From contig CAIZLD010000058.1 of the NCBI GenBank assembly GCA_903933715.1, positions 1 through 51,336 on the forward strand: a stretch of 51,336 nt of DNA, in the 5' to 3' direction. Shown piece by piece: positions 41,676-50,298 of this stretch. The notes beneath the pieces are model-generated. The model had not been told where the DNA came from and did not search any database. It saw only the letters and a list, made by a program, of their open reading frames with translations. The translations under genes and the position numbers were made by a program. Every line of letters begins with the position of its first letter. Within the stretch, counting starts at the first letter, position 1. The DNA is from an uncultured Spartobacteria bacterium. GTDB lineage: Bacteria > Verrucomicrobiota > Verrucomicrobiia > Chthoniobacterales > Chthoniobacteraceae.

Positions 41676-42655
41676 TTTGCCCCGTTGCGCCGCGCGCGTC
41701 GGAGGCCGACCCCGATCAATGTCGCCGCTGAAAAAGTAAACAGCCCGCCCGCGATTCCCGAGACCGAGGCGCCAGCATTTGCCCCGCTCCGCGAAGCTTC
41801 GGTGGTTTGAAACGCGTAGCCGGGCAGGAATGCGGTCTTTTGCTGCAATCGGGCGGCTTCGCGGTGCATGCCATCGGATGGAGTTTGTGATTGCCCGCTG
41901 ACTTTAGCCAATGCCCACTCCAGGCCATCGGGACGTTCCGAAGCGAACCATGAAAATAAACCGCCCATCAAGAGAGCCGCCACGAGCCAATACCAGCGGC
42001 TCCGGCGTTCGTGACTCGTCGAAACCGGCGCGAGCGCTTCGGGTCGGGCTTCGGAAACAAAGCCGACCAATGCGGCCGTTGCGATGCCTTCCACCAGTCC
42101 AATCGCCAGATGGATCGGCTGCATCAGCAGCACAAACGGCCCAAACGGGAGCGCGGAAATGCCGGAAGCCTTTGTCTCCAGCACCACGGCAAATGCCCCC
42201 AGTTGCAGCCCCGCGACCGCCGCGAGCATCGATGCCATCCAGGCACGCGAACCGTCGCCCCGCGCCAACGGTCGGTAAATCCAGGGATAAGCGATGAATG
42301 CAGGGAAAAAACCGAGATTAAAAACATTGCATCCGAGCGCCAGCAAACCGCCATCGGCAAAGAAAAGAGCCTGGATCGTCAACACCGATGCCATCACGAG
42401 AAACGCCGCGTGCGGTCCCAGCAAAATCGCCAAAAGGAGACCGCCGCCCAGGTGGCCGCTCGACCCGGTCCCGGGGATCGAGAAATTGATCATCATCGCC
42501 GTGAAGACAAACGCCCCGAGCACCCCCATCATCGGGACCATGCGATCGTCTCCAGACTGCCTGATCTTGCGAGCGCAGCACGCGGCAATCCCGGCGCTCG
42601 CGGCCCAGAGGGTCGCGCCAACGGCGGGAGAGATGAGAGCATCGGCCATGTGCAT
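41672..42655 (-). CDS. cbiM: Cobalt/nickel transport protein CbiM fused to a CbiN-like (PDGLE) domain
   Basis: CbiM is the S component that binds Co2+ or Ni2+; the N-terminal Met-His supplies ligands. The 327-residue product begins MHMADALISPAVGATLW when the ATG at 42655 is used, placing His at residue 2, which I take to decide the start. MINFSIPGTGSSGHLGGGLL and GCNVFNLGFFPAFIAYPWIY are CbiM motifs. After a linker, SERPDGLEWALAKVSG marks a PDGLE (CbiN-like) domain with a final membrane helix. This N-to-M fusion replaces a separate cbiN gene. Metal preference is open. I see no cobalamin riboswitch in the upstream gap (42656-42811). Confidence 0.9.
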   Translation of the reverse strand: MHMADALISPAVGATLWAASAGIAACCARKIRQSGDDRMVPMMGVLGAFVFTAMMINFSIPGTGSSGHLGGGLLLAILLGPHAAFLVMASVLTIQALFFADGGLLALGCNVFNLGFFPAFIAYPWIYRPLARGDGSRAWMASMLAAVAGLQLGAFAVVLETKASGISALPFGPFVLLMQPIHLAIGLVEGIATAALVGFVSEARPEALAPVSTSHERRSRWYWLVAALLMGGLFSWFASERPDGLEWALAKVSGQSQTPSDGMHREAARLQQKTAFLPGYAFQTTEASRSGANAGASVSGIAGGLFTFSAATLIGVGLRRARRNGAK

Positions 42656-42811
42656 GGCGCCAATTCTCCACGATTTCGAGCCCCGCACAAACCGATATTG
42701 CTGTAAATCCGGGGTGCCTCTTTAGTATGGAGAGGAGGCCTGTTCGAAACCCATCCACCTGCAGCGGATCAGCCAATCTTTTGCCTTGGATTGGAACGGT
42801 TTTCGGCAAAG

Positions 42812-43561
42812 ATGACGCTTATGAAACCTGACGCTCGCGAACCCGGCCAGCGCGACTCGTATCTTCCCAAGTGGGAGCCGGAACGGTTCATTGTGCCTTT
42901 GCTGGCGAAGCGGATTGCGGAAGTTTTCGGGCAATATGGGAACCCGCCGTGCCCCGGGGCTCAGGCGCTTGATGCCGGTTGCGGCATGCAGCCGTTTCGC
43001 GAAATGTTAATGGACGCGGGCTATCGGTATGTGTCGCTGGATGCGATCCAAAACCGGGCGGGCACCGTTGATATCGTGACTCCGCTCGACGAGCCTCTCC
43101 CGGCCGGGGCCGCGGAGCGCGGGCCGTTTGATTTCATCCTATGCACGGAGGTGCTGGAACATGTGGCGGACTGGAACACAGCCTTCGCAAACTTCTCCCG
43201 GCTTCTTGCGCCCAACGGCCGCATTCTCATCACGTGCCCCCATTTTTATCCGTTGCATGAAACCCCTTATGACTTTTGGCGGCCCACGCCGTATGCCGTC
43301 GGGAACTTTGCCAAAAAGCATGGATTGACGGTGGTTGCCGTGGAACAGACCGGCGGTCCTTGGGAAGTCCTTGGGACGCTTCTTGCCGAATCGCATGCCT
43401 ATCCGGCGGGTCCGCGGTTTAAGGATCGGCTTCTGGCCAAGATTTTCCGGATGTGGAGAGATTTCGGATACCGGGTTTTGAAAAGCCCGGCATGGCGCTC
43501 GCGGGTGGATCTCAAAGGGCCGTATTTTTTATCGGTGATCGCAGTCCTTGGAAAAGAATAG
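42812..43561 (+). CDS. SAM-dependent class I methyltransferase
   Basis: The product (about 249 residues) has a Methyltransf_11-like core: the SAM motif ALDAGCGMQPFREML (about residue 50), the acidic residue in YVSLDAIQNRAG, the post-I motif FDFILCTEVLEHVADW and RLLAPNGRILITCPHFYP. The C-terminal half with YDFWRPTPYAV resembles enzymes acting on lipids or cell-surface sugars, but the substrate is unknown. Starts at 42812 and 42821 are both possible, with no clear ribosome-binding site. It is divergent from cbiM and is the last core gene before the tmRNA-like repeat, which begins right at its stop codon. Confidence 0.85.
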   Translation: MTLMKPDAREPGQRDSYLPKWEPERFIVPLLAKRIAEVFGQYGNPPCPGAQALDAGCGMQPFREMLMDAGYRYVSLDAIQNRAGTVDIVTPLDEPLPAGAAERGPFDFILCTEVLEHVADWNTAFANFSRLLAPNGRILITCPHFYPLHETPYDFWRPTPYAVGNFAKKHGLTVVAVEQTGGPWEVLGTLLAESHAYPAGPRFKDRLLAKIFRMWRDFGYRVLKSPAWRSRVDLKGPYFLSVIAVLGKE

Positions 43562-43595
43562 CCCTGAAAAAAGTGGAGGCGAGGCGAGTTGAACC
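43561..43595 (-). other. tmRNA (ssrA) 3'-end fragment, candidate attachment site, left
   Basis: GCCCTGAAAA is followed, two bases on, by GTGGAGGCGAGGCGAGTTGAA, which read on the minus strand is TTCAACTCGCCTCGCCTCCAC, the end of a tmRNA T-arm and acceptor stem. A matching copy stands at 50097-50136. No other part of ssrA is present, so this is a fragment and not a gene. It begins at the methyltransferase stop codon. A 9-bp inverted repeat (CCCTTTCGA/TCGAAAGGG) follows at 43619-43678. Confidence 0.55.
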
Positions 43596-43784
43596 CTCTA
43601 CTGAATGCTGCATTTATCCCCTTTCGAAGCTAGCCCAGCGATCAAAAGGTAGGCTTTCAGAATATTAAATCGAAAGGGCCAACGACGGTGATCGCCTGCG
43701 CATGGCACCCGGCTTATCTGCGATGGCTTCGGTTTTAAGGATTTCCACTTGCCACGAGGCGACTCTTCACGCATTTTTTCGCCG

Positions 43785-44054
43785 ATGCGTTCCCTCCGAC
43801 ACCAACTCACGGCACTGCTTTTGGCGGTGGCCTTTGTATTTGGTTTGGTGCATTGCACGCTTGATTCGGGGTGCTCGGACGAGGCGTCCGCCCCCTCACT
43901 TTGTCAGGCATGCTGGTGCCATACACCGGCGGTTTCTGAAACAAAGGCGTTAGTAATGAAGCCGAGCGAGCGCCCTCTTGAGCGCATCATGGAAACTTTC
44001 GAGTCCAACGGGCGGTTGGCGGCGGTCTCCATTTTTAATCCTCCCAAAGTTTAG
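43785..44054 (+). CDS. Small exported Cys/His-containing protein of the metal efflux operon
   Basis: The 89-residue product begins MRSLRHQLTALLLAVAFVFG, a signal-peptide-like or membrane-anchor segment. A cysteine-rich stretch follows, with HCTLDSGCSD and SLCQACWCHTP (five cysteines and two histidines within about 35 residues). Such small metal-binding or sensor-like proteins often precede CzcCBA/CusCBA operons. I do not recognise a named family. A TTG at 43749, 12 codons upstream, has a better ribosome-binding sequence (AAGGA), so the start is uncertain. The next gene begins 77 bp later on the same strand. Confidence 0.5.
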   Translation: MRSLRHQLTALLLAVAFVFGLVHCTLDSGCSDEASAPSLCQACWCHTPAVSETKALVMKPSERPLERIMETFESNGRLAAVSIFNPPKV

Positions 44055-44131
44055 CCGTTTTCGCTGGCTATCTATCTTCTGCTGTTCGGCGGGAGATTGC
44101 ATTTCTGAAGTCTTCACACGGAGGAGGATCT

Positions 44132-45388
44132 GTGTCTCATCATTCTATTTTTGGTATCACATCATTTCGTTTTCTTGCTTTCATCACCCGCAATGCGCTG
44201 GCGTTGTCGATCTTAACCGCCGGATGCGCACAGGCGGCAGCGCTGACCTTGCCTGACGCCATTCGCCTGGCTTTGGAGAAAAATCCCGAATTGCGCGCCA
44301 CCCGTGGCAGGTCGGAAGCGGCTTCGGGACAGGCTGACCAGGCCGGTCGCTGGTCCAATCCCGAGCTGCAACTGAGCGTGGAAGACTGGCCGCTGCGAGG
44401 GGCGGGATGGTCTGCTTCAAAACGCCTCGCAGGAGTCTCGCAAACCGTTCCCTTTCCCGGAAAGAAAAGGCTGGAACGGGACATGGGCGCCACGGGGGTG
44501 AAGCTTTCCCAAGCGGAGCTGGACCTGCGCCGTCTGGAAACCGTGCGCGATGTGAAGGCTGCCTTCTATCAAGTGCTGGCAGCTGAGGGGCTGGTAAAAG
44601 TGGGGGGCGATCTCGTCAAAACGGCGGAGAACCTCGCTGCTGCGGTGGACAAGCGCGTGGATGCCGGAGCTGCCCCCGAACAGGAGAAGCTGCGGATGGC
44701 GGTGCCGCTTGAAAAAGCCCGGATGGACCTGGCCGATTTCCAACGCGATCTATTCACGGCCCGCAGGACGCTTGCCACATTGCTGGGACGTTCGGATTTG
44801 GGAGATGCGACGGTGACAGGTTCCCTGGCGGAGACCGGCGACTTGGCACGCGCCGCCAAACTTCCAGAGGACCACCCAAGCCGGATGGCGGGACAGGTGC
44901 GCGTCACCCAAGCTGAACTGGCGTTGCGCCGGGCGCGGTTGGATATCTACCCGGACGTGACGGTCGGCATGGGCGCGGGCCGCGAGGCGATTACTAACAA
45001 CTCGATAGGCGAGATTCGCTTTGGCGTGCCATTGCCGCTGTTCGACACATCGAGCGGGAAACGACGGGAAGCGCGCGCCAATCTGGCAGTGGCCCAAGCA
45101 GAGTCGGCGGCGGTGGACCTGCGCCTAAACCGCGAATGGAATATTGCCGTGGAGCGGTTGCGCGTCGCATCCGAGCAGGTGCGCGGTTACCGCGAGCGGA
45201 TTTTACCCAAGGCGAACGAAGCGTTCGGCCGGGTGCAGATAGGGTATGACGAGGGGAAATTCCCCCTCTTGGATGTGCTCGAAACCCGGCGAACCGCCGC
45301 CGAAGCGCGGCTTGCCTATCAACAAAAACTTTTGGAACTCAACATTGCCCAAGCGGAACTCGAAGCGCTGGCGGGCCAACTCAAATAA
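44132..45388 (+). CDS. TolC/CzcC-type outer-membrane efflux protein
   Basis: The 418-residue protein is the outer-membrane channel of a tripartite RND efflux pump. It has a signal peptide (NALALSILTAGCAQAAA) and two OEP repeats: the first from LTLPDAIRLALEKNPELRAT and the second around MAGQVRVTQAELALRRARLD. It has long amphipathic helices and a late FPLLDVLETRRTAAEARLAY, the typical second-repeat helix. The region SVEDWPLRGAGWSASKRLAG resembles CzcC/CusC relatives. Translation starts at GTG 44132 behind a strong GAGGAGG. It is separated by 9 bp from the adaptor gene, in the usual C-B-A order of metal pumps. Confidence 0.9.
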   Translation: MSHHSIFGITSFRFLAFITRNALALSILTAGCAQAAALTLPDAIRLALEKNPELRATRGRSEAASGQADQAGRWSNPELQLSVEDWPLRGAGWSASKRLAGVSQTVPFPGKKRLERDMGATGVKLSQAELDLRRLETVRDVKAAFYQVLAAEGLVKVGGDLVKTAENLAAAVDKRVDAGAAPEQEKLRMAVPLEKARMDLADFQRDLFTARRTLATLLGRSDLGDATVTGSLAETGDLARAAKLPEDHPSRMAGQVRVTQAELALRRARLDIYPDVTVGMGAGREAITNNSIGEIRFGVPLPLFDTSSGKRREARANLAVAQAESAAVDLRLNREWNIAVERLRVASEQVRGYRERILPKANEAFGRVQIGYDEGKFPLLDVLETRRTAAEARLAYQQKLLELNIAQAELEALAGQLK

Positions 45389-45397
45389 CGACGATCT

Positions 45398-46657
45398 ATG
45401 AAAATCACACATTTTAACAAACTGGCTGCCCTTCCTCTGGCGGCGGCTCTGGCGCTTCTGCCAGCTTGCTCCCGCGAAAGCGGCCACGAGGCAGAAGGGC
45501 ACGCGGACCACGATTGCGCCGGGGAAGCGAAGCCGGGCGAGAAGAAGATATGCAAAGAACACGATGTGCCGCTCGACGAGTGCGGCATTTGCAAACCGGA
45601 AGGGCTTGCGAAGCTCAAACCGGGCGAGTCCTCAAAGCTGCGCCTCGCCTCGCCGGAATCCGCGACACTCGCAGGGGTGCAGGTTGCGCAGTCCGAAAGC
45701 GGCACGGCTAAGGATGCCATCGAGTGTTATGCCGAAATCGCGTTTGACCAGAACAAGCTGGCCCGCATCGTGGCTCCCGTGAGCGGTATTCTGGAAAGCG
45801 TGGAAGCGGATCTCGGCGGCAAAGTTGAGGAAAAACAAAGCGTGGCGCGGCTTTGGTCTGCGAACATCGCCGAGGCGGCGTCAAAAGCTGTCCTGACCCG
45901 GCAAACGGTGGAGCGCGAGCGCAAACTGCGAGCCCAGAAAGTGAGTTCGGAGAAGGATTTGCAGGAAGCCGAGGCCGCGTCTCAAGCCGCTAATCAGCAA
46001 CTACAAACGCTCGGATTCAGCCCAGAGCAGATTGCCGCGATGGACAATCGGACGCGCGAGTCGGTCTTGCTCCCATTGCGAGCGCCATTTGCTGGGGAAA
46101 TCGTCGAGCGTTCAGCCGTTCGAGGTGCGATGGTCGAAGCGGGCAAGCCGCTCTTTACCGTGGCGGATTGCTCGACGATGTGGGCCTTCGCATCGGTTCC
46201 GGAATCGGCATTGTTGAGAGTGCGCATAGGGCAGGTGGTGGAATTGCGCTTGGAAGCACTTCCCGAACACGTCTTCACGGGCAAAGTGACGTGGATCGCG
46301 GCGGAGGTCGATGACCGGACTCGCATGGCTCGGGTTCGGGTGGAAGTGCTCAATCCCGACCGGTTGCTCAAAGCCAACCTGTTTGCAAAAGCGCGCATTC
46401 TGTTGCCCGGCAACCCGAACGCGGTGCTGGTGCCGGACTCGGCCATTCAACGGGTGGAAGGAAAATTGCTGGTGTTCGTCCAAAAAGGGGCGGACCTGTT
46501 TGACGCTCGGGCCGTGCGGCTCGGAGCCCGCTTCGACGGCAAAGTGGAATTGGTCGAAGGACTAAAAGCCGGTGAGTCGGTGGTGACCGCTCACGGCTAT
46601 CCTCTCAAATCGCAACTTCTTATTTCCCATCTCGGCGCAGGCTGCGCGGATGACTAG
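45398..46657 (+). CDS. RND efflux periplasmic adaptor lipoprotein (CzcB/CusB type)
   Basis: The 419-residue protein bridges the inner-membrane pump and the outer-membrane channel. The N-terminus MKITHFNKLAALPLAAALAL is followed by a LPAC lipobox, so Cys24 is probably lipidated. Next comes a His/Cys-rich segment (HEAEGHADHDCAGEAKPGEK) and CKEHDVPLDECGICKPEG, a putative metal-binding motif seen in metal-RND adaptors. The hairpin and lipoyl parts include IVAPVSGILESVEADLGGKV and VLLPLRAPFAGEIVERSAVR, followed by beta-barrel and membrane-proximal domains ending VTAHGYPLKSQLL. The next gene, the pump, begins 5 bp after the stop. Confidence 0.92.
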   Translation: MKITHFNKLAALPLAAALALLPACSRESGHEAEGHADHDCAGEAKPGEKKICKEHDVPLDECGICKPEGLAKLKPGESSKLRLASPESATLAGVQVAQSESGTAKDAIECYAEIAFDQNKLARIVAPVSGILESVEADLGGKVEEKQSVARLWSANIAEAASKAVLTRQTVERERKLRAQKVSSEKDLQEAEAASQAANQQLQTLGFSPEQIAAMDNRTRESVLLPLRAPFAGEIVERSAVRGAMVEAGKPLFTVADCSTMWAFASVPESALLRVRIGQVVELRLEALPEHVFTGKVTWIAAEVDDRTRMARVRVEVLNPDRLLKANLFAKARILLPGNPNAVLVPDSAIQRVEGKLLVFVQKGADLFDARAVRLGARFDGKVELVEGLKAGESVVTAHGYPLKSQLLISHLGAGCADD

Positions 46658-46662
46658 AGATC

Positions 46663-49600
46663 ATGTTAAACTGGCTCATTCGAATTTCTCTCAAAAATCG
46701 CCTGCTCATTTGTGTGCTGGCGGTGGCGCTCGTTGCGATAGGCGGGCGCTCGCTCATGAACCTGCCCGTCGATGCGTTCCCGGACACGACGCCCGTGCAG
46801 GTGCAAATCAACACGGCGGTTCCCGCGCTCAACCCGGAAGAAGCGGAACGGCAAATTACGATCCCGATTGAACTCGCCATCAGCGGGTTGCCGGGATTGC
46901 AGAATGTGCGTTCGGTTTCCAAGTTCGGCCTCTCGCAAGTGGTGGCGACGTTTGAAGACCGCACCAGCATTTACCTGGCTCGCCAGCTCATCACGGAACG
47001 GTTGCAGAGCGTGGAGCTGCCGGAAGGCATCGCGCGCCCGGAACTGGGGCCGATCTCCACGGGATTGGGCGAGGTGTTTCACTATATCGTGCGCACTAGC
47101 GATCCCCAACGCTCGTTAGCTAGTCTGCGCGAGATCAATGACTGGGTGGTGAAACCGCAATTGCGCAAGGTGCCCGGCGTGGCGGAGGTCAATAGCTGGG
47201 GCGGATTGGAGAAGCAGTTTCACGTCGTCGTCGATCCCCAACGCTTGGTCAAACACGGTCTTACACTGGACCGACTCTGCACGGCGTTGCAGGACAATAA
47301 CCGAAACGTGGGCGGCGGCCAGGTGGTTCGCAACGGTGAGTCGCTGCTGGTGCATGGCATCGGTTTGACGACCGGCGTGGAGCAGATCGGCGCTATTGTG
47401 ATCGATGCGCGCGACGGCGTGCCCGTCAAGGTGCGGGATGTGGCGGCGGTGCAGGTGGGCCACGAAATCCGTCGCGGAGCGGTGACAGCCGCAGGCAAAG
47501 GCGAAGCGGTGCTCGGGCTCGGCTTCATGCTGATGGGCGAGAACAGCGCGGTGGTCACAAAAGGGCTTAAAAAAAAGCTCGCCGAAGTGCGACCGCTATT
47601 GCCCAAGGATATGATAGTCGAAGTGCTCTATGACCGCACGGAGCTGATCGATAAGGTGATTCAAACCGTGGAGCACAACCTGCTGGCGGGAGCTTTGCTC
47701 GTCATCGCCGTGCTCTTTGCGTTTTTGGGAAATCTGCGCGCAGGAATTGTGGTGGCATCCTCCATTCCGCTCTCGATGCTTGCCGCCGGAGATATGATGC
47801 TTCAAACCGGCATCGCAGCGAGTTTGTTGAGCCTTGGTGCGGTTGATTTCGGACTCATCGTGGACGGCTCAGTGGTGATGGTGGAGAACACCATGCGCCG
47901 ATTGGCCGAGCGCCAACACAAGCTGGGCCGACTGCTCAGACCGGAAGAGCGCGCCGAGACGTTGACGGACGCCTCGCTCGAAGTGGCGCGCCCCGTGGCG
48001 TTCGGCGTCGGCATCATTCTGGTCGTATTCCTGCCCATCCTCGCATTGGAAGGCGTGGAAGGGAAAATGTTCAAGCCGATGGCGCTGACGATGATTTACG
48101 CCTTGGCCGGTTCGCTGCTGCTCGCATTGACGCTCACCCCGGTGCTGGCCAGCCTCTTGTTGCCCAAGCAGGTGAGCGAAACCGAGCCGTGGCTGGTGAG
48201 GTGGGCTCACCGGGTTTACGCGCCAGTGCTGGCGTTCGCATTACGGTTCCGCAAGGCCACATTGCTGTCGGCTGTTGTGATGCTGGCAGCCGTAGCGATA
48301 CTGGCATCCCGCATGGGCGGCGAGTTTCTGCCGAAGCTCGGCGAACAAGCAATCGTCGGGACGACCGTCCGGCTGGCAGGCATCTCCGCGGACGAAGCGG
48401 TGGCCTATAACGACCGAATTGAAAAGACCTTGCTTGCGGAATTCCCGGACGAGATTGCCAATATCTGGACACGCCTCGGAACCGCCGAGGTGGCAACCGA
48501 CCCGATGGGCATTGAGCTGTCGGATTTTTTCCTGGCGCTCAAGCCACGCGAGGAATGGAAGAAGGCGCAAACCCAACTCGAACTGGTGGAAAAAATGCGC
48601 GAGGTGTTTGCGAAGCTCCCCGGAATGACGGTGGCATTCAGTCAGCCCATCGAGATGCGCATGAATGAGCTGATTGCGGGGATTCGGTCCGACATCGGCA
48701 TCAAAATCTCCGGTGAAAACCTGGCAACTTTGAAGCAGCTCTCCGATTCCGTGCAGGCGGTGCTTGGAAAGATTCGGGGTGCGGGCGAAATCTCCGGCGA
48801 ACAACTCACCGGCCAATTGGTGTTGCAGGTGAAGGTGGACGCCGAGAAGACCGCGCGCTTTGGCATTTCCACCCGCACGGTACTTGATACCGTGGAAGCC
48901 GTCGGCTCAAAGAAGGTTGGCGAGATTCGCGAAGGCGAACGCCGCTTCCCGCTCGTGGTGCGCCTACCCGACCAGCAGCGCACCGACCCCGAAGCACTAG
49001 CGAACATGCTCATCCCAACGGAATCTGGTGCGGTGCTGCCGCTCAGCCGCCTTGCGGATATCGTGGAAACCGAAGGCCCATCCACCATCAACCGGGAATG
49101 GGGGCAACGGCGGATTACCGTCCAATGCAATGTGCGGGACCGCGACGTGGCGAGTTTCGTGGCCGAGGCGCAGAAGAAAATCGCCGCCGAGGTGAAACTG
49201 CCCGAGGGGTACAGCATCGAATGGGGCGGACAGTTTGAGAACATGGAACGCGCCAACGCCAAACTCGCGTTTGTGGTGCCGATGGCACTTGGGCTTATCT
49301 TTATCCTTCTTTACTTCAGCCTAGGAGCGTTCCGGGACGTGCTTATCGTCGCAAGCGGTATCCCGCTGGGAGCGGTGGGCGGCGTGCTTGCGCTGTGGCT
49401 GCGCGGCCTGCCCTTCACGGTGAGTGCCGCCGTCGGTTTTGTGGCGCTCAGCGGTGTGGCGATCCTCAACGGCCTGGTGCTCGTGACGTTCATCAAACAA
49501 CGCATCGATGCAGGTGCATCCGTTGAAGATGCCGTGCGCGAAGGCTGTCTGGTGCGGTTGCGTCCCGTCCTGATGACGGCCCTGGTTGCGGCGGCGGGCT

Positions 49601-49794
49601 TCATCCCGATGGCCATCAACGTTGGCGTGGGCGGCGAAGTCCAGCGCCCCTTGGCCACGGTTGTCATCGGGGGGATTTTGACGAACACCCTGCTCACATT
49701 GGTCGTCCTGCCGACGCTCTACACCACCTTTCGCCGCAGAAAGCTGCCGCACGATGCGCTCGCCGAGCTTCAAACATCCGCAACGAAAATCTAA
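46663..49794 (+). CDS. Heavy-metal efflux RND pump (CzcA/CusA family)
   Basis: The 1043-residue protein is an inner-membrane proton-driven pump with 12 helices. It starts LNWLIRISLKNRLLICVLAV and has the family's early PVDAFPDTTPVQVQINTAVP. The helix-IV motif VDFGLIVDGSVVMVEN (about residues 393-408) is of the DFGxIVDGxVVMVEN type linked to divalent-cation pumps; the usual Ala after Gly is Ser here. Other parts include NREWGQRRITVQCNVRDRDV and the late SAAVGFVALSGVAILNGLVL. The motif suggests Zn, Co, Cd or Ni and not Cu/Ag, but that is a prediction. It completes the outer-membrane factor, adaptor and pump set. Confidence 0.94.
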   Translation: MLNWLIRISLKNRLLICVLAVALVAIGGRSLMNLPVDAFPDTTPVQVQINTAVPALNPEEAERQITIPIELAISGLPGLQNVRSVSKFGLSQVVATFEDRTSIYLARQLITERLQSVELPEGIARPELGPISTGLGEVFHYIVRTSDPQRSLASLREINDWVVKPQLRKVPGVAEVNSWGGLEKQFHVVVDPQRLVKHGLTLDRLCTALQDNNRNVGGGQVVRNGESLLVHGIGLTTGVEQIGAIVIDARDGVPVKVRDVAAVQVGHEIRRGAVTAAGKGEAVLGLGFMLMGENSAVVTKGLKKKLAEVRPLLPKDMIVEVLYDRTELIDKVIQTVEHNLLAGALLVIAVLFAFLGNLRAGIVVASSIPLSMLAAGDMMLQTGIAASLLSLGAVDFGLIVDGSVVMVENTMRRLAERQHKLGRLLRPEERAETLTDASLEVARPVAFGVGIILVVFLPILALEGVEGKMFKPMALTMIYALAGSLLLALTLTPVLASLLLPKQVSETEPWLVRWAHRVYAPVLAFALRFRKATLLSAVVMLAAVAILASRMGGEFLPKLGEQAIVGTTVRLAGISADEAVAYNDRIEKTLLAEFPDEIANIWTRLGTAEVATDPMGIELSDFFLALKPREEWKKAQTQLELVEKMREVFAKLPGMTVAFSQPIEMRMNELIAGIRSDIGIKISGENLATLKQLSDSVQAVLGKIRGAGEISGEQLTGQLVLQVKVDAEKTARFGISTRTVLDTVEAVGSKKVGEIREGERRFPLVVRLPDQQRTDPEALANMLIPTESGAVLPLSRLADIVETEGPSTINREWGQRRITVQCNVRDRDVASFVAEAQKKIAAEVKLPEGYSIEWGGQFENMERANAKLAFVVPMALGLIFILLYFSLGAFRDVLIVASGIPLGAVGGVLALWLRGLPFTVSAAVGFVALSGVAILNGLVLVTFIKQRIDAGASVEDAVREGCLVRLRPVLMTALVAAAGFIPMAINVGVGGEVQRPLATVVIGGILTNTLLTLVVLPTLYTTFRRRKLPHDALAELQTSATKI

Positions 49795-49806
49795 AAACGC
49801 ACACCT

Positions 49807-49887
49807 ATGTTCAAAGAAACCATCTGTTTTATCAGCATGCTTTTCGGCCACCACACCTGCCCGGAGCATCTCGACGAAAAATGGTAA
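49807..49887 (+). CDS. Possible 26-residue protein or gene remnant after the RND pump
   Basis: A short frame just 12 bp past the pump stop codon begins MFKETICFISMLFGHHTCPE and ends HLDEKW. The HHTCPEH stretch could bind metal, fitting the operon, but length and lack of a strong ribosome-binding site make this weak. The sequence to 50096 has a different open frame containing STIPASRQGTCGRSTIAVNL, so a frameshifted longer gene is another reading. I treat it as doubtful. Confidence 0.28.
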   Translation: MFKETICFISMLFGHHTCPEHLDEKW

Positions 49888-50096
49888 AATCATTCGCAAG
49901 GTCGCCACAGGCTTCTCCCCGAGCACCATTCCCGCCAGTCGGCAAGGAACCTGCGGACGTTCGACTATCGCAGTCAACCTGAGCCAACTCCCGCCCGATG
50001 CGGAAATGACTCGATGCATTCCTCCGCCGAATGGGCTTGAGCTTCAGGTTACCATGGTTCACCAGGTAACAAATCCACCGTGTCGTGTAGGATCCT
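49888..50096. other. Non-coding or decayed region after the metal efflux operon
   Basis: No convincing gene is present. One plus-strand frame stays open through this part but has no start of its own and no recognisable motif. It ends at the tmRNA-like repeat. It may be the remnant of an island gene. Confidence 0.4.
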
Positions 50097-50136
50097 GCCC
50101 TGAAAATCAGAATGGTGGAGGCGAGGGGAGTTGAAC
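50097..50136 (-). other. tmRNA (ssrA) 3'-end fragment, candidate attachment site, right
   Basis: GCCCTGAAAATCAGAATGGTG leads into GGAGGCGAGGGGAGTTGAAC. On the minus strand this reads GTTCAACTCCCCTCGCCTCC followed by ACCA, as at the 3' end of tmRNA, including the CCA at 50113-50115. The matching half of the T-stem is not complementary here, so only the acceptor and half the T-arm survive. From 50137 to 50298 I see no gene. Confidence 0.6.
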
Positions 50137-50298
50137 GCCTTGCCCATACTGAGTAACAACCCTGAAGAATGTCAGAATATACAATCCATATACATAGTAT
50201 TAGCGAGCATTCGGCTCACGGCTTCGAACGTTATCCCCATTTTTCAGTCCCGTTCTTGACCTGATTCTCTTTACCTTTCCCGCGAAAGAAAAGTCACA

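Larger units (their letters stand above)
43561..50136. mobile_element. Putative ssrA-associated genomic island carrying a metal efflux operon
   Basis: Two direct repeats resembling the 3' end of tmRNA bracket this block of about 6.5 kb. Inside are a small exported Cys-rich protein, an outer-membrane factor, a periplasmic adaptor and an RND pump, and no integrase. The ssrA 3' end is a well-known integration site for tyrosine-recombinase islands. Gene order and cargo fit a heavy-metal resistance island that has lost its integrase or uses one outside the window. The repeats are short and imperfect, so this remains a hypothesis. Confidence 0.45.

Noticed and set aside
42656-42811. Cobalamin riboswitch upstream of cbiM
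   Set aside because: The B12-box sequence and the expected conserved hairpins were not found by eye in the gap.
50097-50136. Complete tmRNA gene
   Set aside because: Only the 3' acceptor side and half of the T-arm are present; the tag-reading frame and the 5' half are missing.
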